A stretch of 64,000 nucleotides of DNA from Mesostigma viride (GCA_009746045.1 RPFO01000389.1:2067638-2131637), one strand, 5' to 3'; numbered from the stretch's first letter, positions 31,600 to 44,412 are shown. Numbers and translations are program-made. Notes: generated from the letters alone by a model not told the origin.

Positions 31600-33477
31600 A
31601 TGGGGGTCCCACTAGATACGGATCAGCCCTTATTCAGGCGGCAGCATAGGCTGAGCTTGGCTGAGCTGGAATTCGTAGATGCTAACTGTCGAGAGCTAGA
31701 GGCAGCTGGGATCATCCGCGCTTCATCCTCCAGTTATGCAGCTGCCACGGTGGTCGCACCCAAGAAGGATACCATCACAGGCGAGTGGACAGGTATGCGC
31801 ATGGCCACTGACCTGCGTCAGCTGAACGCGCACACTCCTGTTGATAGGTACCCCATGCCTCGGGTCGATGATGTTTTGGATAAAATATCTCCCCAGGTCA
31901 AGTATGTGTCGTCGCTAGATTTGCGTAGCGGCTTCCATCAGATCAAGGTCGTAGAGGCAGATCAGCGCAAGCTGGCCTTTTGGGGTGGGACCCGTCTGTA
32001 CGAGTGGGTTCGCATGCCATTCGGACATCGCAACGCTAGTGCGGTGTTCCAACGTGCCATGGACCAGGTGCTGGCAGGGTTGCCATTTGCAGCCTGCTAC
32101 ATAGACGATGTCATTGTCTTTAGCGAGACATTTGACCAGCACTTAGCTCACCTCGATCAGGTTCGGATCGCCCTAGATAAGGCCAACCTGCGGCTGCACC
32201 CTGAAAAGTGCAAGTTCGCCCAACAGACCATAGGGTTTCTTGGCCATCAGATTGTACCAGGTGGCCGGACCCCTGAGGCAGCCAAAGTGGAAGCCATCAG
32301 CAACGCCGCAGTGCCCATCGACATCTCGGGGGTGCGCGCGTATCTCGGGCTAGCTGGCTATTATCGAGGATATATTCAGAATTTCAGCACCAAAGTCAAA
32401 CCCCTGACTGAGTTGTTGAAGAAGGGCAATGTCTGGGCGTGGGGTCCGGCTCAGCAGCGAGCCATCGATACCATCAAACAGGAACTGACTGCCGCTCCTA
32501 TCCTACGCGCCCCCGACTATGCTCTGCCCTTCATTCTTTACACCGATTGGTCCAAGGTAGGCCTAGGGGCTGTGCTAGCACAAAAGGACGATGCGGGGCG
32601 CGAGCATGTTATCGCGTACGCTAGTCGGAGTAACAACTCTGCCGAGAGTCGGTACTCTTCCTACGAGGGGGAAGCGTTAGCCGTTGTGTGGGCCATCAAG
32701 CACTTCAGGCCATATCTCTTTGGGCGGGTGTTCACACTTGTCACTGATCACCAGCCCTTATTGTGGTTGATGACCAGCGACAAACTCACGGGTAAGCTGG
32801 CCCGGTGGGCAATGATCATTCAGGAGTACCACCTGACAATCGTCCATCGGCCAGGTGTGGATCACTCCAACGCGGACGTCCTGTCCAGGTATGCTCTACC
32901 AACCACTGTTGACAACACTGGTGCGCGGGCCCTAGGGGCCGAGAGCTCGCCTGGGTCTGTGGTTTTTGTTAATGCTGCAGGCTTCGCTGACGCCGACGCC
33001 GAGGCAGACTGGCGCGCAGTCGAGTATACAGTCGCAGACTTTGCGGCAAGCTGCAATGCAGTTCACCCTTCTCCCTTCACCCCTGCCGCTGGCCTCCTCG
33101 CGTTGGAGGAAGGTAATTCTCCGTCCTTTGACATTGACAATACCTTGGCACGATACCTAGCACTCCAGGTGGTGTTGGTTGGCCATCTCACAGTGGAATG
33201 CAACATGGGTGATGTGTGGCTCGATGGGCGTGTGTTGGAGCAGGTCCAAGGGATAGCTCTCACCCCAACCCCTGTTGATTGGTCCTCAGCCCAGCGTGAC
33301 GCTGAGTTGAATAGGGTGCAACATAGGGCGGTCACCTACTCGTGGGATGCCGGGGTCCTCCACAAAATGATCGGCAAGCGCAAAGTGGTGGTGCCGCCGC
33401 CTCACAAGCGGGTCGCCATCGTCCAGCAAGCCATGAGCGGTATGGCCACCTGGGTGGTAACCGCACTTTGGCGCTAG
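31600..33477 (+). CDS. Reverse transcriptase and RNase H
   Basis: A 625-codon ORF. RT: MATDLRQLN, YPMPRVDDVLD, SLDLRSGFHQI, RMPFGHRNASAVFQRAMD, catalytic CYIDDVIVF, LGHQIVPGG and GLAGYYRGYI. RNase H: LYTDWSKVGLGAVLAQ, ESRYSSYEGEALAVVWA and VTDHQPLLWLM, followed by the HSNADVLSR tail. Spacing between NASAVFQ and YIDD is normal, unlike the chromodomain element. Synthesises cDNA and degrades the RNA template. It ends just after the start of the integrase zinc finger (one-base shift near 33430). Confidence 0.95.
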   Translation: MGVPLDTDQPLFRRQHRLSLAELEFVDANCRELEAAGIIRASSSSYAAATVVAPKKDTITGEWTGMRMATDLRQLNAHTPVDRYPMPRVDDVLDKISPQVKYVSSLDLRSGFHQIKVVEADQRKLAFWGGTRLYEWVRMPFGHRNASAVFQRAMDQVLAGLPFAACYIDDVIVFSETFDQHLAHLDQVRIALDKANLRLHPEKCKFAQQTIGFLGHQIVPGGRTPEAAKVEAISNAAVPIDISGVRAYLGLAGYYRGYIQNFSTKVKPLTELLKKGNVWAWGPAQQRAIDTIKQELTAAPILRAPDYALPFILYTDWSKVGLGAVLAQKDDAGREHVIAYASRSNNSAESRYSSYEGEALAVVWAIKHFRPYLFGRVFTLVTDHQPLLWLMTSDKLTGKLARWAMIIQEYHLTIVHRPGVDHSNADVLSRYALPTTVDNTGARALGAESSPGSVVFVNAAGFADADAEADWRAVEYTVADFAASCNAVHPSPFTPAAGLLALEEGNSPSFDIDNTLARYLALQVVLVGHLTVECNMGDVWLDGRVLEQVQGIALTPTPVDWSSAQRDAELNRVQHRAVTYSWDAGVLHKMIGKRKVVVPPPHKRVAIVQQAMSGMATWVVTALWR

Positions 33478-34420
33478 TGCGCGCCTCTTATTGGTGGAAC
33501 GGCATGCGTGCCACAGTCGCGCAGGTCGTCGCTAGCTGCGCGCAGTGTGCCCGGGTGAAGGCCCGGTTCAATGTGGACCACGATGCGAAAGAATTGATGA
33601 GCCTACCCATCAGAGGGCTCTTCTACCGCTGGCACGTAGACCTGTGTGGGCCCTTTGATGAAAGTGCAGATGGCCACAAGTATGTCATGGTGTGTGTCGA
33701 AAGTTTTAGCAAGTGGGTCGAGCTCATCCCCATTGCTGACAAGCAGGCCGCCACCACCGCCAAGCACTTCGCCGACATCATCGCCAGGTTTGGCGCCCCC
33801 GCGGAGGTGGTCACCGACCAGGGCGGGGAGTTTCGTGGGGAATTTCAGGAATTGTTGGATGCATGTCTCATTGATCACCGTCGCACTTCTCGGAGCATCC
33901 TCAGGCCAATGGTTTGGCTGAGAGATTGGTGCAGACTGTCAAGCAGGCTTTGCGCAAGTGGAGCCTGCAGTCAGCATCATTCACTATGTGGGATCGTGAA
34001 CTGGCGTGGATAGCCATGGGTTACCGAATGTCACCCCAGGAGTCGCTCGCCTGTTTCTCCCCGTATTTCCTGTTGTTTGGGCGCGCACCCTTGCTCCCCA
34101 CGGAGGCGCAGAGTGCACACCCCACCCCTATGGCGTTTGACAACGCCAGTCAGTTTCTGGCTGAGGTGACCGCACGGGCGGCTACTTTCCGCAAGGTTAT
34201 GCCCATCGCCATGAACAACTTGTTCATCGCCCAGCACCGAGATACCCTGCGCTACGCTCAGCGCCGGGGGGGCGCTTACATGGCCCGTCAGCTGCATTTT
34301 CGTCCGGGGCAGTTCGTCTTTCTCCGCACGCAGCTGACCGACACTCTTGACGTGACTGCGGGGCCGACCATCTTGCGGATCGTCGCCATCAAGCCATCTG
34401 GGGTCGCCATTTGGAGGGCG
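33430..34420 (+). CDS. Integrase (zinc finger, catalytic core, GPY-like tail), frame-broken
   Basis: HHCC finger HERYGHLGG...CAQC, then catalytic D of WHVDLCGPF, second D of VVTDQGGEF, and after a one-base shift near 33885 the catalytic Glu region GLAERLVQTVKQAL, with SPQESLACFSPYFLLFGRAP. The C-terminal part (HFRPGQFVFLRT, then LRIVAIKPSGVAIW) resembles the GPY/F module. Inserts cDNA into the genome. It leads into the PHD finger through another one-base shift near 34415. Confidence 0.9.
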
Positions 34421-34743
34421 TCGACGGCAGTCGCACCACCGATAACGTAAGCAACCTCAGTCCGTGTTCGTTGCCCAACTTATTGCCTGACCTCGCCCCG
34501 CACACGGCCAGGCGGGTCAAGGACGCACAGTGTCAGGTTTGCCATCGCGTAGACCAGGGGGATACCATGTTGCTGTGTGATCACTGTAATTGTGGGTGGC
34601 ACATGCACTGCTTGCAGCCAGCGCTCACCACCGTGCCAGCGGGCCAGTGGTTTTGCCCAGTTTGTGTCGCTGCCCGTTTCGCAACCAGTAGCGTCACCAT
34701 TTCCTTAGCTGCTGTGGTGTTGGCACGGTCGCTGGCCATGTGA
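34411..34743 (+). CDS. PHD finger at the integrase C-terminus
   Basis: Contains a Cys4-His-Cys3 PHD signature: CQVCHRVDQGDTMLLCDHC, then WHMHCLQP, then WFCPVC. PHD fingers read histone H3 tails (often H3K4 state) or bind other chromatin marks. In chromoviruses this place is taken by a chromodomain; here a PHD finger is found instead and could guide integration. A hydrophobic tail (SVTISLAAVVLARSLAM) ends at 34743. Confidence 0.9.
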   Translation: MEGVDGSRTTDNVSNLSPCSLPNLLPDLAPHTARRVKDAQCQVCHRVDQGDTMLLCDHCNCGWHMHCLQPALTTVPAGQWFCPVCVAARFATSSVTISLAAVVLARSLAM

Positions 34744-34770
34744 GGAGCCATGAGAGCCAGCGAGGGGGGA

Positions 34771-34910
34771 ATCATGGGACAGGTCCTCGCCCACCCCACC
34801 GGGCATGCAGTTAAGGCAGGCACGTCAGCTCAGCTCATTTGGGTTTTACCAAAGCTGAGCATGGCCAGCCGCCATGGTGGCGCCGGAGATTGTGGTACGC
34901 AGACGCGACA
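34771..34910 (+). repeat. 140-bp repeat D, internal copy before the 3' LTR
   Basis: From ATCATGGGACAGG to CAGACGCGACA, immediately before the 3' LTR. Repeated at 36085-36224 after the LTR. Confidence 0.93.
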
Positions 34911-34912
34911 GC

Positions 34913-36084
34913 TGTCACGGACGCGAGCTATGTCATCCGGGCGCCCACTATGCACAAGACCGGTGACGTGCGCAAGGAATTTGTTTTCTGCGCATTTTCG
35001 ACAAAGGCTAGTGACCGGGGGGGGACACTAGCACTTGCAGCATAAGAGCGGACGAAAGTGCACGTGCGCGCGCGCCGGGCCAGGCACGGCTGGGCGCGCA
35101 GCACTGACGTACTTGAGCGGACGGCAGCACAAGTGCGCAGCGTCGAGAGGATCATACGCGAGTTAGTGGACAGCTGGAGCTGGAGCTGGAGCTGGAGCTG
35201 GAGCTGGAGCTGGACTGCTGGACTTCAACAGCGCCGAGGCTATTGACAGGCCAGGTGTCTTTGTGGTGTAGAATAGCGGGTCAACGTTATGAGGACTGGA
35301 CAGAAAATGGAAAAGGACAATTTGCGGTGCGGAGCCAGATCGCTGGAATGAATGCGAAATCGCTGGCAGCCCTACAAAGGGATTTCTTCTAGAAAGGAAA
35401 GATTAGAAGCAATGTTTGCTGGGCCACTCACACGCAAGGTGTGAGCGTGCAGATTGTTTGAAGGATATTATGCTTCGACCTTGGTGGTCGTGACTAAATG
35501 CCGGACATTCCCAGGGACAGAAATGCCGGAGCCTCTAGGAGATGAGATCGGCAACAGGGTAGCAATTTAGATTTGTCGGGATGCCTTCCTGTTTTTGTTG
35601 GCATGTGTGGTAGTAAGCCAGGACGGCAACTGGAATGCGGTTTCTGTTTGCATGGTTCAGGCAGCAAGATAGTTTTGGCATTCCTGGCTGGACTGACAAG
35701 TGTGGCGTGTGTCATGCGTGTGGCATGACGAATGGTTTGGTTCATAGTCGAAGAGGACTCTCACGTAGCGTGTAGTCTCTTCGAGTCTCTCGTTAGTGGC
35801 CTTCGTGTTTCTCCCTTTCCTTGGGAGCAAGGCCGGTAGCATGTCATGGAGCGCTGCCTAACTGCGGGCTCGTGAGCATGGAGTGCATCGATATTGAGAC
35901 TATCAACGTGTTGTAATTGTATTAACTTTCTCAATAAATTCCGCATGTGCGGCTTCATCATCAGACTGTGCAAAGTGTGTGTTGTGAAAACATTGTTCTA
36001 TAGCAGGGGAGGCAAAAGCATTAAGGTGGTCATCAGGCACGAGGGACAGTTCCTTGTCCTCGGCTGAGAACCCTCCTTTCGTTA
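34913..36084 (+). repeat. 3' LTR of the methyltransferase retrotransposon
   Basis: Matches 26816-27988 with few differences (shorter G run, one 4-bp gap, an extra GGAGCT unit). Ends TTTCGTTA where copy D joins. Confidence 0.9.
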
Positions 36085-36224
36085 ATCATGGGACAGGTCC
36101 TCGCCCACCCCACCGGGCATGCAGTTAAGGCAGGCACGTCAGCTCAGCTCATTTGGGTTTTACCAAAGCTGAGCATGGCCAGCCGCCATGGTAGCGCCGG
36201 AGATTGTGGTACGCAGACGCGACA
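36085..36224 (+). repeat. 140-bp repeat D, copy after the 3' LTR
   Basis: Same as 34771-34910 with one visible change (GGTAGCGCC for GGTGGCGCC). Ends GCGACA, giving the element a CA terminus right next to minisatellite TGCCAGCAA. Confidence 0.92.
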
Positions 36225-37170
36225 TGCCAGCAACCCCCCACATTCATTTATTCATGCCAGCAACCCCCCACATCCATGTATACGTAGCAGCACCCCCCGG
36301 CATTCATTTATTCATGCCAGCACGCCCCCACATTTAATTATTCATGACAGCACCCCCCCACATTTATTTATTCATGCCAGCAACCCCCCACATGTATTGA
36401 TACGTAGCAGCACCCCCCCACATGTATTTATACGTAGCATCACCCCCCCACATTTATTTATTCATGCCAGCAACGCCCAACATGCATTTATACGTAGCAG
36501 CACCCCCCCACATTTAATTATTCATGACAGCACCCCCCCACATTTATTTATTCATGCCAGCAACCCCCCACATGTATTGATATGTAGCAGCACCCCCCCA
36601 CATTTATTTATTCATGCCAGCAACGCCCCACATTTATTTATTCATGCCAGCAACCCCCCACATTTATTTATTCATGCCAGCAACCCCCACATTTAATTAT
36701 TCATGACAGCACCCCCCACATTCATTTATTCATGCCAGCAACCCCCAACATTTAATTATTCATGCCAGCACGCCCCCACATTTATTTATTCATGCCAGCA
36801 CCCCCCCACATGCATTTATTCATGCCAGCAACCCCCCACATGCATTTATACGTAGCAGCACCCCCCCACATTTATTTATTCATGCCATCACCCCCCACAT
36901 TTATTTATTCATGCCAGCAACCCCCCCACATTTAATTATTCATGCCAGCAACCCCCCACATTTAATTATTCATGACAGCACCCCCCACATTTATTTATTC
37001 ATGCCAGCACCCCCCCACATTTATTTATTCATGCCAGCAACCCCCCACATTTATTTATACGTAGCAGCACCCCCCACATTTAATAATTCATGCCATCACC
37101 CCCCCACATTAAATTATTCATGCCATCACCCCCCCACATTAAATTATTCATGCCATCACCCCCCCACCCC
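36225..37170. repeat. 30-bp minisatellite array, block 3
   Basis: About 31 units. The stretch around 36811 (GCATTTATTCATGCC next to an ACGTAGCAG unit) corresponds to 40370, 42052 and 53118 in the next higher-order units. Confidence 0.97.
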
Positions 37171-39089
37171 AAAACAATAAGTGGAAGCATACATGTGACA
37201 CTAATTGACATGCCCGGAGGCACGCCGTTCAAGGCCCTTCATGAAGTACGTTGCCCTAGAGGCAACCAAGACAAGGGTGGGTGGGTGGAGAGCAAAGAAA
37301 GAGGCCGACAAAACCAGCCAGAGCGGCTTTTAGTCGCAAAACCTCCCTTATCCCTAGCTAACTGACGTCATTAAACCCTTATGTTTAGTGGATGCTAGTA
37401 AGACGCTAACCGTACAGACCGGGGGTAGAATATCCCGAATCTGCACGGCTAGTATTAAACAATGCGTAGGTTGTTCATTTCAGGGGCACTGCACCTCACG
37501 CCCCGTTCCGCCCGGGTATAATCAACCCAAGCGCGGAACGCACATTTTATTTAATTCATTTTTCAACCATGCACTATATTGCATCTACTAATCACAAAAG
37601 CTCTAGCCAAACAGCTACGAGTAAACACTGCGACCTATAAGCCGCTCATCCAGCGGCCTCTTGTTCCCGCATTCACGTATAGAAGAAACTCCGTTCAAAG
37701 AACCCCGATTCATGTCCCACGTAGCTCCCACAAAAACCAGCATCTTCATTAAAACAATAAGTGGAAGCATACATGTGACACTAATTGACATGCCCGGAGG
37801 CACGCCGTTCAAGGCCCTTCATGAAGTACGTTGCCCAATCACCCCCGCCCTGGCTTTCCCTTGAAGCCGCACTCCACCTTGCTTGTTGTCACAAGTGACC
37901 GCCCTGCCGCAAAACGGGAGCCCCCCCACATCGGGAGGCGTGTGCCCGGCGGCTGTGGATGCATGGCCAGGCCCAAAAAGGCCCAGCGCATTTGCACTGC
38001 GATTGCGCACGGCCAGCCTATCATGACCCCTCTCGGGGCCCCGAGTCGGTACCGCTATGGCCGTCTCCCCATAGACCCGGGGTGCTTCGAGAAAAAACGT
38101 GGACCTAGCCCAGGCCCCGCCAGCCCGGATGCCCGAGGCCACAGCCCCAGGCACCTGGCTGAACGAGAGTCCGTTCAGCCAAGACCGCATTCCCCCCGAG
38201 GTTTCTATGCGTGGGGAAAAAATTTCTAGCTTAGACGCTTTTCCCATCGCCGTCCCCAGCCCCAACCACCCCCCCTCGGCGGAAGGCAATTGCAAAGTTT
38301 GCTGGCCAGCAGCAATTTCCGAAGAAAAAGCCGCAGGCCGCGGACCGAGACACGGGTCGCCAGTGCCAGCCATCCGGCTCCAACCCGGGGTGCAAGCATC
38401 CCCAGGTACGGAGCACCAGCTCGCGCACTGGGCCGACCAAGCGACAGTTGAGCACCTGTCACGGCATCCGGCCCACCAAAGACCCCAAGCTGGGGAAAAG
38501 GTGCGGACCGGAGGTAATCTTTTTCTTTTCTTTTAGTTAACCGGGCGAGGAACTACGCCTGGCCGGTTAACAACTGGAAGTCTCACCACTGGCCAAGTGG
38601 CCAGTGCAACCAGTGCTTTTGGGATTTTGCTCCGCAGCACCCATAGCTGCGGCTGCCGCCGCAACGACAAAGAGCAAAGAAAGAGGCCGACAAAACCAGC
38701 CAGAGCGGCTTTTAGTCGCAAAACCTCCCTTATCCCTAGCTAACTGACGTCATTAAACCCTTATGTTTAGTGGATGCTAGTAAGACGCTAACCGTACAGA
38801 CCGGGGGTAGAATATCCCGAATCTGCACGGCTAGTATTAAACAATGCGTAGGTTGTTCATTTCAGGGGCACTGCACCTCACGCCCCGTTCCGCCCGGGTA
38901 TAATCAACCCAAGCGCGGAACGCACATTTTATTTAATTCATTTTTCAACCATGCACTATATTGCATCTACTAATCACAAAAGCTCTAGCCAAACAGCTAC
39001 GAGTAAACACTGCGACCTATAAGCCGCTCATCCAGCGGCCTCTTGTTCCCGCATTCACGTATAGAAGAAACTCCGTTCAAAGAACCCCG
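37171..39089 (-). mobile_element. SDR-C copy 2 (left end truncated)
   Basis: Starts within X at AAAACAATAAGTGG. G-rich linker GGGTGGGTGGGTGG near 37276, Y to 37707, junction ATTCA (37708-37712), long unit 37713-39089 (internal 37837-38671), then ATT at 39090-39092 merging into minisatellite. Nearly identical to 19084-20931. Confidence 0.85.
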
Positions 39090-42000
39090 ATTATTCATGC
39101 CAGCAACCCCCCACATGCATTTATACGTAGCAGCACCCCCCCACATTTATTTATTCATGACAGCACCCCCCCACATTTATTTATTCATGCCAGCAACCCC
39201 CCACATGCATTTATACGTAGGAGCACCCCCCCACATTTAATTATTCATGCCATCACCCCCCCACATTTATTTATTCATGCCAGCAACCCCCACATTTATT
39301 TTTTCATGCCAGCAACCCCCCACATGCATGTATACGTAGCAGCACCCCCCCACATTCATTTATTCATGCCAGCACGCCCCCACATGTAATTATTCATGCC
39401 AGCAACCCCCCACATTTATTTATTCATGCCAGCAACCCCCCACATGTATTGATACGTAGCATCAACCCCCCACATGTATTTATACGTAGCATCACCCCCC
39501 ACATTTATTTATTCATGCCAGCAACGCCCCACATGCATTTATACGTAGCAGCACCCCCCCACATTTATTTATTCATGCCAGCACCCCCCAACATTTATTT
39601 ATTCATGCCAGCAACCCCCCACATGCATTTATACGTAGCAGCACCCCCCCACATTTATTTATTCATGCCAGCAACGCCCCACATTTATTTATTCATGCCA
39701 GCAACCCCCCACATGCATTTATACGTAGCAGCATCCCCCCACATTCATTTATTCATGCCATCACCCCCCACATTTATTTATTCATGCCAGCAACCCCCCA
39801 CATTCATTTATTCATGCCAGCAACCCCCCTGATGCATGTATACGTAGCAGCACCCCCCGCATTCATTTATTCATGCCAGCAACCCCCCACATTTATTTAT
39901 TCATGACAGCACCCCCCCACATTTATTTATTCATGCCAGCAACCCCCCACATGTATTGATACGTAGCAGCACCCCCCCACATGTATTGATACGTAGCATC
40001 ACCCCCCACATTTATTTATTCATGCCAGCAACGCCCAACATGCATTTATACGTAGCAGCACCCCCCCACATTTAATTATTCATGACAGCACCCCCCACAT
40101 TTATTTATTCATGCCAGCAACCCCCCACATGTATTGATATGTAGCATCACCCCCCCACATTTATTTATTCATGCCATCACCCCCCCACATTCATTTATTC
40201 ATGCCAGCAACCCCCCCACATTTATTTATTCATGCCAGCAACCCCCCACATTTAATTATTCATGACAGCAACGCCCCACATTCATTTATTCATGCCAGCA
40301 ACCCCCAACATTTAATTATTCATGCCAGCACGCCCCCACATTTATTTATTCATGCCAGCACCCCCCACATGCATTTATTCATGCCAGCAACCCCCCACAT
40401 GCATTTATACGTAGCAGCACCCCCCCACATTTATTTATTCATGCCATCACCCCCCCACATTTATTTATTCATGCCAGCAACCCCCCCACATTTAATTATT
40501 CATGCCAGCAACCCCCCACATTTAATTATTCATGACAGCACCCCCCCACATTTATTTATTCATGCCAGCACCCCCCCCACATTTATTTATTCATGCCAGC
40601 AACCCCCCACATTTATTTATACGTAGCAGCACCCCCCACATTTAATAATTCATGCCATCACCCCCCACATTAAATTATTCATGCCATCACCCCCCCCACA
40701 TTAAATTATTCATGCCATCACCCCCCACATTCATTTATTATTCATGCCAGCAACCCCCCACATGCATTTATACGTAGCAGCACCCCCCCACATTTATTTA
40801 TTCATGACAGCACCCCCCCACATTTATTTATTCATGCCAGCAACCCCCCACATGCATTTATACGTAGGAGCACCCCCCCACATTTAATTATTCATGCCAT
40901 CACCCCCCCACATTCATTTATTCATGCCAGCAACCCCCCACATTTATTTTTTCATGCCAGCAACCCCCACATGCATGTATACGTAGCAGCACCCCCCCAC
41001 ATTCATTTATTCATGCCAGCACGCCCCCACATGTAATTATTCATGCCAGCAACCCCCCACATTTAATTATTCATGACAGCACCCCCCCACATTTATTTAT
41101 TCATGCCAGCAACCCCCCACATGTATTGATACGTAGCATCAACCCCCCACATGTATTTATACGTAGCATCACCCCCCCACATTTATTTATTCATGCCAGC
41201 AACGCCCCACATGCATTTATACGTAGCAGCACCCCCCCACATTTTTTTATTCATGCCAGCACCCCCCAACATTTATTTATTCATGCCAGCAACCCCCCAC
41301 ATGCATTTATACGTAGCAGCACCCCCCCACATTTATTTATTCATGCCAGCAACGCCCCACATTTATTTATTCATGCCAGCAACCCCCCACATGCATTTAT
41401 ACGTAGCAGCATCCCCCCACATTCATTTATTCATGCCATCACCCCCCACATTTATTTATTCATGCCAGCAACCCCCCACATTCATTTATTCATGCCAGCA
41501 ACCCCCCTCATGCATGTATACGTAGCAGCACCCCCCCGCATTCATTTATTCATGCCAGCAACCCCCCACATTTATTTATTCATGACAGCACCCCCCCACA
41601 TTTATTTATTCATGCCAGCAACCCCCCACATGTATTGATACGTAGCAGCACCCCCCCACATGTATTGATACGTAGCATCACCCCCACATTTATTTATTCA
41701 TGCCAGCAACGCCCAACATGCATTTATACGTAGCAGCACCCCCCCACATTTAATTATTCATGACAGCACCCCCCCACATTTATTTATTCATGCCAGCAAC
41801 CCCCACATGTATTGATATGTAGCATCACCCCCCACATTTATTTATTCATGCCATCACCCCCCGCATTCATTTATTCATGCCAGCAACCCCCCACATTTAT
41901 TTTTTCATGCCAGCAACCCCCCACATTTAATTATTCATGACAGCACCCCCCCACATTCATTTATTCATGCCAGCAACCCCCAACATTTAATTATTCATGC

Positions 42001-43688
42001 CAGCAACCCCCCACATTTAATTATTCATGCCAGCACCCCCCCACATGCATTTATTCATGCCAGCAACCCCCCACATGCATTTATACGTAGCAGCACCCCC
42101 CACATTTATTTATTCATGCCATCACCCCCCCACATTTATTTATTCATGCCATCACCCCCCCACATTTAATTATTCATGCCAGCAACCCCCCACATTTAAT
42201 TATTCATGACAGCACCCCCCCACATTTATTTATTCATGCCAGCACCCCCCCCACATTTATTTATTCATGCCAGCAACCCCCCACATTTATTTATACGTAG
42301 CAGCACCCCCCACATTTAATAATTCATGCCATCACCCCCCCACATTAAATTATTCATGCCATCACCCCCCCCACATTAAATTATTCATGCCATCACCCCC
42401 CCACATTCATTTATTCATGCCAGCAACCCCCCACATGCATTTATACGTAGCAGCACCCCCCCACATTTATTTATTCATGACAGCACCCCCCCACATTTAT
42501 TTATTCATGCCAGCAACCCCCCACATGCATTTATACGTAGGAGCACCCCCCCACATTTAATTATTCATGCCATCACCCCCCCACATTCATTTATTCATGC
42601 CAGCAACCCCCCACATTTATTTTTTCATGCCAGCAACCCCCCACATGCATGTATACGTAGCAGCACCCCCCCACATTCATTTATTCATGCCAGCACGCCC
42701 CCACATGTAATTATTCATGCCAGCAACCCCCCACATTTATTTATTCATGCCAGCAACCCCCCACATGTATTGATACGTAGCATCAACCCCCCACATGTAT
42801 TTATACGTAGCATCACCCCCCACATTCATTTATTCATGCCAGCAACGCCCCACATGCATTTATACGTAGCAGCACCCCCCCACATTTATTTATTCATGCC
42901 AGCACCCCCCAACATTTATTTATTCATGCCAGCAACCCCCCACATGCATTTATACGTAGCAGCACCCCCCCACATTTATTTATTCATGCCAGCAACGCCC
43001 CACATTTATTTATTCATGCCAGCAACCCCCCACATGCATTTATACGTAGCAGCATCCCCCCACATTCATTTATTCATGCCATTACCCCCCCACATTTATT
43101 TATTCATGCCAGCAACCCCCCACATTCATTTATTCATGCCAGCAACCCCCTCATGCATGTATACGTAGCAGCACCCCCCCGCATTCATTTATTCATGCCA
43201 GCACGCCCCCACATTTAATTATTCATGACAGCACCCCCCCACATTTATTTATTCATGCCAGCAACCCCCCACATGTATTGATACGTAGCAGCACCCCCCC
43301 ACATGTATTTATACGTAGCATCACCCCCCACATTTATTTATTCATGCCAGCAACGCCCAACATGCATTTATACGTAGCAGCACCCCCCACATTTAATTAT
43401 TCATGACAGCACCCCCCCACATTTATTTATTCATGCCAGCAACCCCCCACATGTATTGATATGTAGCATCACCCCCCCACATTTATTTATTCATGCCAGC
43501 AATGCCCCACATTCATTTATTCATGCCAGCAACCCCCCCACATTTATTTATTCATGCCAGCAACCCCCCACATTTAATTATTCATGACAGCACCCCCCCA
43601 CATTCATTTATTCATGCCAGCAACCCCCAACATTTAATTATTCATGCCAGCACGCCCCCACATTTATTTATTCATGCCAGCACCCCCC
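39090..43688. repeat. 30-bp minisatellite with about 1.65-kb higher-order repeat
   Basis: About 153 units. The rare variant ACGTAGGAGCA occurs at about 39217, 40864 and 42537 (spacings 1647 and 1673), and again at about 53609 beyond the inserted element. Other rare variants (CCCCCTCATGCATG or CTGATGCATG, CCCAACATTTATT) repeat at the same spacing. The array is therefore made of about 55-unit blocks. Because the unit is ten codons long, several frames stay open by chance. Confidence 0.95.
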
Positions 43689-44392
43689 TGTAACGACTAA
43701 AAAATGTTGTGTTTGCAACAGCCTCAGTATCAACATTAGCGTGAAAAGATCTTTATACCTGGGTTGGAGTCGCGACAGATAACTTCACGTCCAGAGAAGC
43801 AATGAAGATGGATCTTCAACAGTTAAGGGAATGAGTCCCCACCCTTGTTAGACACAACAGACAAGTTATATCCAAGTCGACTATCTGTTGAAGTTATAGT
43901 TGACTTTTGGCAAGGGTTGTTTGATTGATGAAACAAGGAAACCCTTGAATTACACCATAGCTTTAGCTCTCACGTACGCACACATGCACGGCCGCCCAAA
44001 ACAGGATAAAAGTCATCGTGCACGCAGCATCCATCCAACCCTAACCCGGAAGGACCAATCAAAAGTGAGGATCACTCAAGATAAGATCTTAACCTCCGAA
44101 TCCTCCACACAACACAAAGCCAGCACATACGAAATCTCAATGACCTGGAACCAAATCCACCAGGTACAACGGTACTGCAGAGAATCTATGACTGACTAAA
44201 CAACACCATGCAAAGTACCCTACGTGGATCAGGCCACGACCAATGAGGGTAGAACAATAGATTCGACAGATCTCAGCAGGCCCAATATCTATCAGACGTC
44301 GAAGCCTCCTAACTTCTCAAATAATTGTCCTAAAGAACTCATAATAAGATTCAACAGTAGGAAAACTTTGGATGTAACATTTGGTTGTTACA
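43689..44392 (-). repeat. 3' LTR of element 3
   Basis: Ends TGTAACGACT and GGTTGTTACA on the plus strand. Matches 52407-53108 apart from length changes in two A runs and one base change. Confidence 0.95.
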
Positions 44393-44412
44393 TATCTCCC
44401 CCTCAAGACAGG
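44393..44412 (-). other. Polypurine tract of element 3
   Basis: Minus strand reads CTTGAGGGGGAGATA directly before the 3' LTR, as expected for the plus-strand primer. Confidence 0.8.

Larger units (their letters stand above)
26816..36224 (+). mobile_element. Ty3/gypsy-like retrotransposon encoding a cytosine-5 DNA methyltransferase and a PHD finger
   Basis: LTRs of about 1.17 kb at 26816-27988 and 34913-36084 begin TGTCACGG and are about 99 percent identical by eye, so the insertion is recent. Between them on the plus strand lie a Gag remnant, aspartic protease, DNA methyltransferase, RT-RNase H, integrase and a PHD finger. A fold-back element sits between Gag and protease. The outer borders read CATGCC-TGTCACGG on the left and GCGACATGCC on the right; both flanks are minisatellite, giving a 4-6-bp duplication around ATGCC. 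Most of Gag is missing and pol has several one-base shifts, so this copy is defective. Confidence 0.92.

Noticed and set aside
39090-43688. Long ORFs in the minisatellite with ten-residue peptides such as PHIYLFMPAT
   Set aside because: A 30-bp unit without stops keeps frames open automatically; several frames are open at once and lengths follow the array, with no start or splice context.
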